Shown here: positions 1 to 8,162 of the stretch, in pieces
Layout: the number at the start of each line of letters is the position of its first letter
Numbering within the stretch: the stretch's first letter is position 1
From: Oscillospiraceae bacterium
GTDB lineage: Bacteria; Bacillota_A; Clostridia; Oscillospirales; WRJC01
Length of the DNA stretch: 51,602 bases
Assembly: GCA_009782405.1 (NCBI GenBank)
Contig: WRJC01000022.1
Span: forward strand, 1 to 51,602
Direction of reading: 5' to 3'
Translations under genes and position numbers: made by a program
The notes under the pieces: generated by a model
Database searches by the model: none
What the model was told of the DNA's origin: nothing
The model's input: only the letters and a program-made list of their open reading frames with translations

Positions 1-13
1 TTATGCTCAATCA

Positions 14-42
14 TTGACAAAACGGCGCCGATATGATATACT
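14..42 (+). promoter_or_regulatory. Sigma-A promoter of the first lipoprotein gene
   Basis: A TTGACA -35 box (14-19) and a TATACT -10 box (37-42) are separated by exactly 17 bases. The spacer contains the palindrome GGCGCC, which could be coincidental. The downstream gene has a strong AAGGAGGGG ribosome binding site. Confidence 0.75.
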
Positions 43-78
43 GCTGACGTTAGATCATGTACAAGGAGGGGCAAAGCG

Positions 79-900
79 ATGACCGACAAATTAAAAAGAC
101 AGCTCAATTTCCTGATCGCATTTGCACTGGCGCTGGCCGCACTTGCGCCGGGGATTTTGGCCATCGGCTGCTCGGACGCATCGCCTAAGACTGAACCAAA
201 AGAAACAAGCGAATTCGGCTATGTCGCGGAGGCATATTACGGCATTTTGCAAGCGGCAATAAGCGAATATGGCATTTTCGGCGAGGAAAGCGGCGAATGG
301 ATGGAATATATGGGCGAAAACATTCCAATTGGGGGAATAGAATACGCAGAGCTGATTGATTTTGGCGGTGATGGATTGCAGGAATTGCTGTATGTATATT
401 TTTGCCGCCGCTGGCTTGGCGCGCCTTATCGCGCTTGCTATGTATACGGCTATTCGGGCGATGCAAAATTATACTGCGATGTATATTCAAGCATTGGGGT
501 TGGCAGCGCCGGCATAAGGGAATTCGACATCGTGGCAGATGGAAACGGCCAAAAATATCTGGCTTTTGATTGGGGAAACGGCATTGATGGAAAGTATGAG
601 TATTATACTGTAGCAAGCGGCAAATGGGTGTTGGCGCTCAGCGGCTCTCGCGGATATGAATGCGGAGATTATTTGTGGTGCGATATTCGCGGAATGCACA
701 CATGTGAATGTCCTTATTTCTATTATGTAAACGGGCAAATCGCGACAAAAGAGGAATACGAAAATGCGCCTGCAACCGAATTGGGCTTAAATGCCGCAAA
801 TTCGCTTATATATAATCTCGGCAAAGTTGAAACTCTGGATGTCTTCCCCAAAATCACAAATTCCGTGCTTGCTGTCTTTGCCGAACTTAAATCAAAATAG
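79..900 (+). CDS. Secreted lipoprotein of unknown function
   Basis: The 273-residue product starts with a basic N-terminus, a hydrophobic stretch (about residues 10-29) and a cysteine after AIG, which fits a slightly non-ideal lipobox, so it is probably an exported lipoprotein. The mature part is rich in Tyr, Gly and acidic residues. It resembles in style the small surface lipoproteins that read out a numeric or status-like beta domain, but I do not recognise a family. The start follows a strong AAGGAGGGG site and a consensus promoter. The gene converges on the uroporphyrinogen-decarboxylase-family gene; the two 3' ends overlap by nine bases. Function unknown. Confidence 0.7.
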   Translation: MTDKLKRQLNFLIAFALALAALAPGILAIGCSDASPKTEPKETSEFGYVAEAYYGILQAAISEYGIFGEESGEWMEYMGENIPIGGIEYAELIDFGGDGLQELLYVYFCRRWLGAPYRACYVYGYSGDAKLYCDVYSSIGVGSAGIREFDIVADGNGQKYLAFDWGNGIDGKYEYYTVASGKWVLALSGSRGYECGDYLWCDIRGMHTCECPYFYYVNGQIATKEEYENAPATELGLNAANSLIYNLGKVETLDVFPKITNSVLAVFAELKSK

Positions 901-1962
901 CCTGCCTGCCGCTTTCAGGAATGCGCATATGTTCTCAGGCGGGGTTCCCGCTTGGATTGCGTGCGATGGAGCCAATATATACCCGCCGTTTTTCCCGAGT
1001 ATTTTTATCCGCTCTTTCACTTCCGCTTCCACTTCTTCCGGCGTTCCGAAAGGCAAAGTGGACTGGACGCTGACTCCGCCGTGAAAACAAAGCCTGTCCC
1101 CTGCCGTTTCCTTCAGTTTGGAAGGATCCATTCCCGCCGCGTCGAATTGCAGGGCTTCCAAAACGTCGATGCCCATGTCCACAAGCCCTTCGACGGCTTC
1201 CATCACCGCGCCGTCGCTGTGGTATATCACCTTGGCGCCGCCTTCGTGGATCGTCTCGTTCAGACGCTTGTGGAATGGTTTCAACATTTCTTCCCAAAGC
1301 GGCGGCGAAATCAAGAGGCCGTTCTGCCCGCCTATGTCGTCCGCGGTGAACACAAGGTCGATTTTCCCATTTGCCGCCTCCAAAATTTTGCGGGAAAACC
1401 CCACGAAATAATCCGTGACTTTTTCTAAAAGCCGCCGGGCAAATTCCCTTTCTTCCAGCAAATCGGAAAACATATTTTCGAACCCGCGCATATACCACGA
1501 TGCCTCGAAAATATTGCCGCCGCTCGCCATGATCGCATATTCGCCGTGTTTGTTGTGCGCCTCGATCTGCCCCGGGATATCCGAAAAGTCGAACCAATCG
1601 AGTTTGGGGAACATATACCCTTCGAGTTCTTCCGCGTCTTTCATATGCGACAAGGGATAGTGGCTTATTTCCATGTATGTGTCCCTTTCGTTTTTGACCG
1701 GGCTTCGGATAACGCCCCATGCATCCATATGCGAGCCGCCCGGCAAGCCTATGTTCCTGGTTTTCGGGCCTATGTATTTCGGGCCTACGTGGCGTATGTC
1801 CGAAACCGAACCCAAAAGCCTGTCAAGCTCACCCATTTCGATTTTCATGTATTTTGCAAGTTCCGCTTTTGCCGGGTAGTTTATCCCGAAACCCAGCGAA
1901 AACGGCACAATGTCGGATTCCCTGTGAGCCAGCGCCGCTATGACCCTTTCGCGCGAAGTCAT
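892..1962 (-). CDS. Uroporphyrinogen decarboxylase family protein (MtaA-like fold)
   Basis: The 356-residue protein has the UroD/MtaA TIM-barrel pattern: an N-terminal TSRERVIAAL start, an HSDG loop in the second half, a FHGGVSVQSTLPFGTPEEV segment, and a C-terminal GGYILAPSHAIQ motif typical of UroD-family proteins in gut Clostridia. True heme decarboxylases belong to complete tetrapyrrole clusters; none is present here. Many relatives are corrinoid-dependent methyltransferases or uncharacterised. No corrinoid protein is adjacent, so the substrate is unknown. It lies downstream of two binding-protein genes on the same strand, and its AAGGAAGGTGG ribosome binding site begins in the 32-base gap, so it is probably cotranscribed with them. 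Confidence 0.8.
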   Translation of the reverse strand: MTSRERVIAALAHRESDIVPFSLGFGINYPAKAELAKYMKIEMGELDRLLGSVSDIRHVGPKYIGPKTRNIGLPGGSHMDAWGVIRSPVKNERDTYMEISHYPLSHMKDAEELEGYMFPKLDWFDFSDIPGQIEAHNKHGEYAIMASGGNIFEASWYMRGFENMFSDLLEEREFARRLLEKVTDYFVGFSRKILEAANGKIDLVFTADDIGGQNGLLISPPLWEEMLKPFHKRLNETIHEGGAKVIYHSDGAVMEAVEGLVDMGIDVLEALQFDAAGMDPSKLKETAGDRLCFHGGVSVQSTLPFGTPEEVEAEVKERIKILGKNGGYILAPSHAIQAGTPPENICAFLKAAGRLF

Positions 1963-1994
1963 AAAACATCCACCTTCCTTAATTTCATAGTTTT

Positions 1995-3482
1995 CTAATT
2001 GCCAATCAAATCCATCATTGCATCTATGTTTGACTGGGTCTTTTCAAGTTGTTTTTCGATCGTCGAAGAAATGTTGTCGCCTTTTCCCGTATTGAGCGCC
2101 GCCACTATGGGATCCGCCATGTTGTTTGTCCAGCCGTACGCATTGCCTATGTCGAAAAACAGGGAGTCTTTAATTATTTGCAGCATTTCTATCGATTCTT
2201 CGTTGCGCAGCTGTTTTTGCGAAACGGTCGAATTGAAAAATACCGGCGTGACCTCTTTGGCGCTCAAATATGCCATGGCATCCATGATTGTCCCGGCGCG
2301 TTCGATGTCGCCGTTTGTCGCGGGAACCACTAACGCGGGCGCCCAGACGGTGAGCGCGGTGCAATAACGGCTTTGGATTTCGTCATATTTTGGCATGGGG
2401 AGTATTCCGAAAACGCCCTCCATCGCCCTTATCGAATTTGCCGCTTTTAGCTCCCCGCCCATCATGAATGCGCGGCTGTTTTCGAACATGGCTTCAAAGT
2501 GGTAGGGCGTGCCGTAATCATTCGCGTCTTCGTATCCTCCTTCGGCTTTGGTTCCAAGTATTTCGGCGAGTTTGCCGCAAACGCTCAAAAACCTCTCGCC
2601 TTCGACCGTGATGCCGGGTATTCCCCCCTCGCCAATCTCCACGAGCCTCTCGCCCGAAGCGTTCAAAAGCGCCCGGGTGCCGCTGGCAAACGAAGTATAT
2701 CCGTATACAGCCTGGCCGTCGGCGCGCCATTTGAAAGATTCGTCGCCGTTTAAAAGCGCGCCCGCCTTCATATATTTGTAAAATTCGTCATATGTCCATT
2801 TTCCGCCCTTGACTGTCCCATACGGTTTTTCTAACCCGAGGTTTTGAATCATGTCCTCGTTGACAAATATGCACCACGAACATTGGAGCGAAAATATATC
2901 TATGTCGCTGAAAGCGAAATACAGCCTTTTGGAACCCCCGATGGCGCTGTCGGCCCTTATCGACTGGTTCCACCAATCGTTTTCGAGCTGTAGGCCCGGT
3001 ATGGCGTTCAAATCATGCAGCATGCTCTGCGACATCATCGTCCCCACGGAATTCACCGGGAGAAAAACCGCATCGTACAGATCGTCGCCGGACTGCACGG
3101 CGGTGCGAAGCTTCGAAGTCACCTCTCCGCTCACTTCCGCGGATATTTCTTTTATGTTCACATTGAACATATCCTCGATTTGGCGGTTCCGGCCGTATAT
3201 GGCATCGTCAAGTATGTCGCCGGTCATCGCTTCATGCACGATGGCGTAGTAAAAAGCCCATGTATTGGAAGAATTCAAGATAGTGAAATCTTCGCCGCCG
3301 CAATTCAAAACAGGATAGTCATATCCGGGCCCGGCCTCTGCTTGCTTTTCTTCGGAGCCGTCCCCGTTTCCGGCAGTTTCGCCCGGGAGTTCATCCTTTG
3401 CATCGCCGCTGTCGCAGGATGCAAACAAAGGCAAAAACAGCATCAGGCTCGCGAGGACAAAAACAAATATTTTCAATTTCAT
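1995..3482 (-). CDS. Extracellular solute-binding lipoprotein (family 1 type)
   Basis: A 495-residue protein with a classical lipoprotein signal (MKLKIFVFVLASLMLFLPLF, then ASC at the cleavage site), an acidic linker, and a body with the features of family 1 sugar-type binding proteins: GRNRQIEDMFNVNI near the start, GGKWTYDEFYKYM in the middle and YCTALTVWAPALVVPATNG late. The ORF extends 29 codons further upstream, but this start has both the AAAGGCGG site and the signal peptide. It would deliver a carbohydrate or similar ligand to an ABC permease, yet no permease or ATPase gene is in this window. Ligand unknown. Confidence 0.85.
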   Translation of the reverse strand: MKLKIFVFVLASLMLFLPLFASCDSGDAKDELPGETAGNGDGSEEKQAEAGPGYDYPVLNCGGEDFTILNSSNTWAFYYAIVHEAMTGDILDDAIYGRNRQIEDMFNVNIKEISAEVSGEVTSKLRTAVQSGDDLYDAVFLPVNSVGTMMSQSMLHDLNAIPGLQLENDWWNQSIRADSAIGGSKRLYFAFSDIDIFSLQCSWCIFVNEDMIQNLGLEKPYGTVKGGKWTYDEFYKYMKAGALLNGDESFKWRADGQAVYGYTSFASGTRALLNASGERLVEIGEGGIPGITVEGERFLSVCGKLAEILGTKAEGGYEDANDYGTPYHFEAMFENSRAFMMGGELKAANSIRAMEGVFGILPMPKYDEIQSRYCTALTVWAPALVVPATNGDIERAGTIMDAMAYLSAKEVTPVFFNSTVSQKQLRNEESIEMLQIIKDSLFFDIGNAYGWTNNMADPIVAALNTGKGDNISSTIEKQLEKTQSNIDAMMDLIGN

Positions 3483-3540
3483 AAAAATCCGCCTTTCCCA
3501 TAAAAAATCATGTTGCGCAAAATGCCCATTCTTCACAAGA

Positions 3541-3567
3541 GGTTGGGCTTCAAAATGAAGCCCAACC
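3541..3567. repeat. Perfect 11-bp inverted repeat between two binding-protein genes
   Basis: GGTTGGGCTTC (3541-3551) and GAAGCCCAACC (3557-3567) pair perfectly around a five-base loop. It sits between the upstream peptide-binding-protein gene and the start of the next one on the minus strand. Neither side has a proper T-run, so it is not a textbook intrinsic terminator. It could be an mRNA-stabilising or processing hairpin that sets different expression of the two binding proteins. Confidence 0.6.
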
Positions 3568-3596
3568 AAAAAGTTTTATCTATATTTTCCTGACCG

Positions 3597-5372
3597 CTAT
3601 TCCGACGCAGCCGCCGCCGTGGTTTCTTCCACTGTTGTGGTGTATTGCAGGTAGTCTTTCAAATTCGCCTTGGTGAATATCGTATAGCCGAATTTCGAAT
3701 AGCTGAGCCCCGTCAGCTTCTCGGTCACGTTTATGTTCGTGTTGAAGTACAGCGGAGCGACCGGTGAAAGGTCCACGAGCATCTTTTCCGCATCATAAAG
3801 CTTCTTTGCGCGTTCTTCTATGTCGTTGTCCATGAGCACTATTTCTTCCATCAGCGCATCGTAATTGCCGTCCTGGAAACCCGTTATGTACGTTTCGGCG
3901 ATAAAATCGCCTTCGTCCATGAACGTCACCCTGCCGCCGCAAAACGGCTTGGCAAACGGAGCGAGCACCGAGAACGCGTCGATTCCCACCGCTTGGTCGT
4001 CGTAGCCTATGACTTCGTAATTCAATTCAAATATGTCGTTGCTGTATTCGACGCCCCTCATGGGAATGACCGTGACGCTGAACCCGAGTTCTTTCCAAAC
4101 CCCCGCCGCATATTCGGCCACCGCTTTTTCGGTGTCCGTGTCCCTCACTTTGAGCGCGAAAGCGCCGCTCGAAACCCCGGCCGAAGAAAGCAGAGCTTTG
4201 GCTCCCGCCATATCCCCGCCCGCGCTTATCACATCTCCGCGCACAGCGCGGTAATCGTCGGACGGTTTCGCGTCGATGACGCCTATGGGAACTATTCCCG
4301 TGGCGGGCTTGACTCCGAGCCCGGCGATTTCGGCTATCTTGTTCCTGTCGAGCGCTATGGAAAGCGCCTTTCTCACTTCCGGCTTGTCAAAAGGCTTGAA
4401 ATTTGTGTTGAAATGAAATGAATACGTCGAAAGCAAATCTTTCATAAGCGCTTTGCTTTCGTAATTCTTGAAACTGGCCGCAGGGACGCCGCCCAAATAA
4501 AAAATGTAGTCGCTGTTCGCGCCGTCGCTTTCGTAGGCGGTCGTGATCTGCTCGAGGTTCCTCGAAAAATCAAGGCTCAGCTTATATGGCTTGACATATT
4601 TGAATATGTCCTCGCCCTTTTTGCCCGGAAGCAGGTAATATGTGGAACGCTCGAGCGAAGTGGCCTTGTTGTATTCCATCGTTTTTATGGTGAACGGACC
4701 GTTGGAGAGCAGCGTCATGGGTTTTTTCGCCCATTCTTCAGGAGCATAGTCCACGGTGTCGGCGCGAAGGGGGACCAAAGCTATGCTCGCCAAGTTTTCG
4801 CGGAATTTTTCGTAGTCGATTTTATGGTCGAAGGTGATCTGCAAAGTGGTGGTGTCAAGCGCCACCGCCCCGAGGTCGTCCACGGTCATGTCGCCCTCTT
4901 TTACCGAGCGGGCGTTCTTTATCGAATAAAGAAGAGCTGCAGCGGGAGATGAAAAGTCCGGGTCCAGCACGCGCTTCCAGGCATAAACGAAATCGTCGGC
5001 AGACACGGGTATGCCATCGCTCCATTTCGTGGCCTTGAGCTCGATTTCCATCACGTATTCGCCCTTTTCATCGTCTTCTTTGGTTATGCTCCAGCTTTTC
5101 GCCATGCCGTTCTGGAGTTTGCCGTTTTCGTCCACCACGAATAATCCCTCAAAGATCAAACCCATGAACTTAACCGCTTCGGCGGAATAAATCAGCTTGG
5201 CGGGATCGAGGTTCAAGTTGGAAGGGTCGCTGGCCAAATACATCATCAAAACCGCGCCTTTGTCGTCTTCGTCCCTTTGCTTGCATCCCGCCATGCTTGC
5301 CATGGCCGCGCACAGAATCGCCGCGATTATAAACAATGCAAGAAATTTTTTTGCCTTTTGCATTTTTTTCAT
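3597..5372 (-). CDS. ABC transporter peptide/oligosaccharide-binding lipoprotein (family 5)
   Basis: The 591-residue protein matches the OppA/DppA family 5 layout: a lipoprotein signal ending in SMAGC, then LDPAKLIYSAEAVKFMGLIFEGL, then a KWSDGIPVSADDFVYAWKRV block (the family signature, about residues 115-135), and a late RKALSIALDRNKIAEIAG segment. Family 5 proteins capture peptides, nickel or oligosaccharides outside the membrane. No cognate permease or ATPase is adjacent, so partner and ligand are unknown. The C-terminus ends in a short Thr/Glu/Ala-rich tail. Expression probably starts from the consensus promoter at 5420-5448, downstream of a palindromic operator-like element. Confidence 0.88.
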   Translation of the reverse strand: MKKMQKAKKFLALFIIAAILCAAMASMAGCKQRDEDDKGAVLMMYLASDPSNLNLDPAKLIYSAEAVKFMGLIFEGLFVVDENGKLQNGMAKSWSITKEDDEKGEYVMEIELKATKWSDGIPVSADDFVYAWKRVLDPDFSSPAAALLYSIKNARSVKEGDMTVDDLGAVALDTTTLQITFDHKIDYEKFRENLASIALVPLRADTVDYAPEEWAKKPMTLLSNGPFTIKTMEYNKATSLERSTYYLLPGKKGEDIFKYVKPYKLSLDFSRNLEQITTAYESDGANSDYIFYLGGVPAASFKNYESKALMKDLLSTYSFHFNTNFKPFDKPEVRKALSIALDRNKIAEIAGLGVKPATGIVPIGVIDAKPSDDYRAVRGDVISAGGDMAGAKALLSSAGVSSGAFALKVRDTDTEKAVAEYAAGVWKELGFSVTVIPMRGVEYSNDIFELNYEVIGYDDQAVGIDAFSVLAPFAKPFCGGRVTFMDEGDFIAETYITGFQDGNYDALMEEIVLMDNDIEERAKKLYDAEKMLVDLSPVAPLYFNTNINVTEKLTGLSYSKFGYTIFTKANLKDYLQYTTTVEETTAAAASE

Positions 5373-5419
5373 AAAACTAACTCCTTAATTAATATATGAC
5401 ACGCAAATCCTATTTTTAC

Positions 5420-5448
5420 ATTATATCATTCTTTTTTGAGATAATCAA
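5420..5448 (-). promoter_or_regulatory. Sigma-A promoter of the peptide-binding-protein gene
   Basis: On the minus strand TTGATT (5448-5443) and TATAAT (5425-5420) are spaced by 17 bases. The gene starts at 5372 after a TAAGGAG ribosome binding site. Confidence 0.75.
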
Positions 5449-5471
5449 CCACCAAAAAAAAAATTATACTT

Positions 5472-5514
5472 TTGCACAATTAAATTATTTATTTTTGTGC
5501 AATTTGCACAAAAA
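5472..5514. promoter_or_regulatory. Candidate operator: perfect TTGCACAA palindrome plus an extra half-site
   Basis: TTTTTGTGCAA (5492-5502) and TTGCACAAAAA (5504-5514) form a perfect 23-bp palindrome with a one-base centre. A third copy of TTGCACAA lies at 5472-5479. The group lies 24-66 bases upstream of the -35 box of the binding-protein promoter, a position typical of regulator binding sites. Which regulator binds is unknown; none is encoded nearby. Confidence 0.5.
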
Positions 5515-5524
5515 TCGGAAAGCC

Positions 5525-6136
5525 TCATTTGCCTTCTGCGTCAAATCCCTCAAATTCCCCTATAATTTTCTTGTATTTGCCGTAATCCGCCAAAATATTC
5601 ACGCATTCCAAAAGCGAATTTGAAGGCATGTGCGGTATTCCGAGCCTGCCGCAGAGCCATTCCCTTTTTTTTGAGCTGTTGTCCGACCCGGTGAGCCCGT
5701 CCTCATAAAAATCCGTTTTCGTTATTTTTTTCGCCCCATCCAAATCCGGGCCGCCGCCATCTTCGCCAAAACCGAATTTTTTGAAGGTTTCGGCTAACAA
5801 TTCCTTGTCTGCCCCTTCCACGCCTATTGTATTTTCCTTAGAGGGCGAATGCTTGCGTTTTTCTTTCCCAAAAATTTTTGGGATGTAAATATTGTATATT
5901 TTTGCCCCTGCCGCAAAACTTTTTATGAAATTTCTTATCCTGCGGCCCGCAAAATCCGAATCGGTGAGGATTATTATCCCGGTTTTGTCGGCGATCGCTT
6001 TTATGAGCGCGCGTTTTTTTTCGTCTTTGTATATGGCGAAGCCATCGGTGGCGATTATGTTCGCGTCGATTATGGATTTCAATTTTATCTTGTCGTATTT
6101 TCCCTCGACTATCACTGTCTCCTTGATTTTGAGCAT
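5525..6136 (-). CDS. rnmV: Ribonuclease M5 (5S rRNA maturation, Toprim domain)
   Basis: This 203-residue protein starts with a Toprim domain: VIVEGKYDK with Glu11, and LTDSDFAGRRIR with Asp59 and Asp61, the metal-binding acidic residues. The C-terminal region (KREWLCGRLGIPHMPSNSLL) corresponds to the domain found in RNase M5, which trims 5S rRNA precursors together with L18 in Bacillota. The length fits the family (about 180-200). The chosen start lies two bases after the holA stop; the ORF is open for 31 codons upstream but those overlap holA and lack family similarity. It is the last gene of the holA run. A generic Toprim protein is the alternative. Confidence 0.8.
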   Translation of the reverse strand: MLKIKETVIVEGKYDKIKLKSIIDANIIATDGFAIYKDEKKRALIKAIADKTGIIILTDSDFAGRRIRNFIKSFAAGAKIYNIYIPKIFGKEKRKHSPSKENTIGVEGADKELLAETFKKFGFGEDGGGPDLDGAKKITKTDFYEDGLTGSDNSSKKREWLCGRLGIPHMPSNSLLECVNILADYGKYKKIIGEFEGFDAEGK

Positions 6137-6138
6137 CT

Positions 6139-7230
6139 TCACAAACCCGCGATGCCGCAAAGCAGGTTTTCGATGAGCCCGAAATCGTCCAATGCGGTGC
6201 TTTTGAGTTTTTTGTCGCAATCCCTGCACAAATCGAGCGCCTTGTCGATGAAGCCCGCCGGATTGCCGTATCTTTTCAGCGATCCCAAGGTCAATTTCAC
6301 CTTGTATTCGTGTATCCCCGTTTTTTTGGATATGGAAAAATAATCGAAATCCCCCGAAGAAGCAGCCATATGCACCGCAAACAAATCCATGAAATATTTC
6401 GCGATTTGTCCGGCAACGGCAACGGGCTCTTCTTTTTGGTCTTTCAATTTTTTGAGGCTGCCGAGCGCTTTCCCGTATTTTTTGTCCAAAATCGCGTTTG
6501 TGAGCTCAAAAGCCTCCATTTCGATTTTTTTTGGCAAGAGCAACTCGACGTCCCCTTTTGTTATTTCGCCCCTGTTTTCCGCTTTCGCGTAACGGATGAG
6601 TTTGTCGAGCCCGCTTTTCAGCGGGTACATTTTCGGTTCTGCCCGCTCCAATATATATGCGGCGTTTTGTTCGGATATTTCCATTTGCTCGGATGCGGCG
6701 ATCTTCTTAATCCATTTCGCAAGGCTTGCAGGCGGATTTGGCTTGAATTCAAACAAGTCCGCGTTTTCCTTCAAAAATCCGGTCAAACTCAGCGCTTTTT
6801 TTCCCGCGGTTTTTTCCGCTTTGTCCGCGGCGGGTTCGGCAAGGCCCTTCATCTTGAAGACAATGCAGCAATAATCGGCGATGTCCTCTTTGTACTTAGA
6901 CAAAATTTCCACAAGCCCTTCTTTTTCGCCGCTTTTGAACTTTATGCTGTCCGCGCGCTTTATCAAAACGAACTTATATTCCGAAAGCACCGGATAAGAA
7001 GCTATGAAATCCTTGAGCAAGCCGAGGTCGAAATTGTCCGGGTCGAAAACCGCATGGTCGAAACCGCCATTTTCGCCGCCCGCGAGTTTGTCGGCGTAAT
7101 AATCGGCCATATATTCTTCTTCGCCGAAAAGGCAGTATATCCCACCGATTTTGCCGGATTGCACCCGCTCGTCCAAAATTTTCGGATTTTGCGTTTCTGT
7201 TTCTTTTTTGTTTTTATTTACATACCCCAT
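6139..7230 (-). CDS. holA: DNA polymerase III delta subunit
   Basis: The 363-residue protein has the HolA pattern: an N-terminal GGIYCLFGEEEYMADYYADKL segment, a divergent AAA+ core without a functional Walker A, and a C-terminal collar domain (EAFELTNAILDKKYGKAL and later YKVKLTLGSLKRYG). The delta subunit opens the sliding clamp in the clamp loader. It is the wrench that acts on DnaN, encoded about 9 kb away. It is followed two bases later by rnmV and preceded by the HIT gene at a six-base distance, indicating one transcript. Confidence 0.9.
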   Translation of the reverse strand: MGYVNKNKKETETQNPKILDERVQSGKIGGIYCLFGEEEYMADYYADKLAGGENGGFDHAVFDPDNFDLGLLKDFIASYPVLSEYKFVLIKRADSIKFKSGEKEGLVEILSKYKEDIADYCCIVFKMKGLAEPAADKAEKTAGKKALSLTGFLKENADLFEFKPNPPASLAKWIKKIAASEQMEISEQNAAYILERAEPKMYPLKSGLDKLIRYAKAENRGEITKGDVELLLPKKIEMEAFELTNAILDKKYGKALGSLKKLKDQKEEPVAVAGQIAKYFMDLFAVHMAASSGDFDYFSISKKTGIHEYKVKLTLGSLKRYGNPAGFIDKALDLCRDCDKKLKSTALDDFGLIENLLCGIAGL

Positions 7231-7236
7231 AATCCA

Positions 7237-7572
7237 TCAACCCAAATTAATCAATTTCCTGCCGCCGAGCATATGGAAATGCAAATGCCCGACGCTCTGC
7301 CCGCCGTCCTCGCCCACGTTGGCCACGATCCTATATCCGGCAAAAAGCCCCAAGGACTTCGCGATTTCCGGCGCTTTTTCGAAAATATGCGAAACATATC
7401 CGATATTTGAGGCGCCTATGTCGTCAAGCGAATCAATGTGGATTTTCGGAATGCACAGAACGTGCACCGGGGCCGCCGGATGTATGTCCCAAAATACCAG
7501 CATCATGTCGTCCTCAAAAACTTTCTTTGAGGGGATCTCCCCCGAAATTATTTTGCAAAAAAGGCAAGCCAT
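7237..7572 (-). CDS. hinT: HIT family nucleotide hydrolase (HinT-like)
   Basis: A compact protein of about 111 residues with CLFCKIISGEIPSKKV at the start and the histidine triad VGHLHFHMLGG near the end, the catalytic motif of purine nucleoside phosphoramidases. Two in-frame ATG codons occur. The first overlaps the upstream stop in an ATGA, but the AAAGGGG ribosome binding site is only two bases from it and eight from the second, so the second (MACLF) is chosen. Probably a housekeeping nucleoside phosphoramidate hydrolase, translated by coupling with the Uma2 gene. Confidence 0.88.
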   Translation of the reverse strand: MACLFCKIISGEIPSKKVFEDDMMLVFWDIHPAAPVHVLCIPKIHIDSLDDIGASNIGYVSHIFEKAPEIAKSLGLFAGYRIVANVGEDGGQSVGHLHFHMLGGRKLINLG

Positions 7573-7574
7573 AA

Positions 7575-8162
7575 TCATTTCCCCTTTATGAAATAGAACA
7601 CATCTTCGAGCAATATCCTCATTTCCGGAAACGAAAGCGGAAAAAATTCCTCTATGATTTCGATTTCGGATTTTTGCTCTTCCCTTATTTTCGGAATTTT
7701 TGAAAAATCTTCGTCTGTGTAATACACATATGACTTAAAAAAGCTGTATGTTTTTTTGTCGGACAAAAGGTATACATCTATCGAAAAATGTTTCGTATCG
7801 ACAACCCAATATTCGCTCACCCCGATTTCGGCATATTTTTCCATTTTGATGCCCAAATCTTTGAAGCGCGTCGATTTGGACAATATTTCAATCACCAGGA
7901 GCGGGGCGTTTTTGTTCGTTTCACGGCCAAATATCATCAAATCCGGAACCAAACAGTTGTTTTCGTCTATAAACAGCTGCGTTTCGTTTTTCACCATGCA
8001 ATACTTTTTGTTTTTCCTGAAATAATCTGAAAACAAATAGGTTATGTTGCAACAAATCGCTTCGTGCTCGTCCGACGGCCTCTCCATGGGGCATACCTTG
8101 CCGTTTATTTTTTCTTTTGCGAACAGCTCGCCGCGGCAATCGTCAATAATCGGTTCGTTCAT
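7575..8162 (-). CDS. Uma2 family (DUF820) restriction-endonuclease-fold protein
   Basis: The 195-residue product carries the Uma2 core: VPDLMIFGRE, then APLLVIEILSKSTRFKDLGIK, then KYAEIGVSEYWVVD, giving the PD...E-x-x-S variant of the PD-(D/E)XK fold. Such proteins are abundant in cyanobacteria and various bacteria, and their role is not settled. It overlaps the 3' end of gyrA by 20 bases and abuts hinT with a four-base overlap or a short gap, so it appears to have been added inside the gyrA-holA transcript. Confidence 0.85.
   Translation of the reverse strand: MNEPIIDDCRGELFAKEKINGKVCPMERPSDEHEAICCNITYLFSDYFRKNKKYCMVKNETQLFIDENNCLVPDLMIFGRETNKNAPLLVIEILSKSTRFKDLGIKMEKYAEIGVSEYWVVDTKHFSIDVYLLSDKKTYSFFKSYVYYTDEDFSKIPKIREEQKSEIEIIEEFFPLSFPEMRILLEDVFYFIKGK

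Noticed and set aside
892..1962. Genuine uroporphyrinogen decarboxylase of heme synthesis (hemE)
   Set aside because: No other tetrapyrrole genes; sequence blocks match the wider UroD/MtaA family of gut Clostridia.
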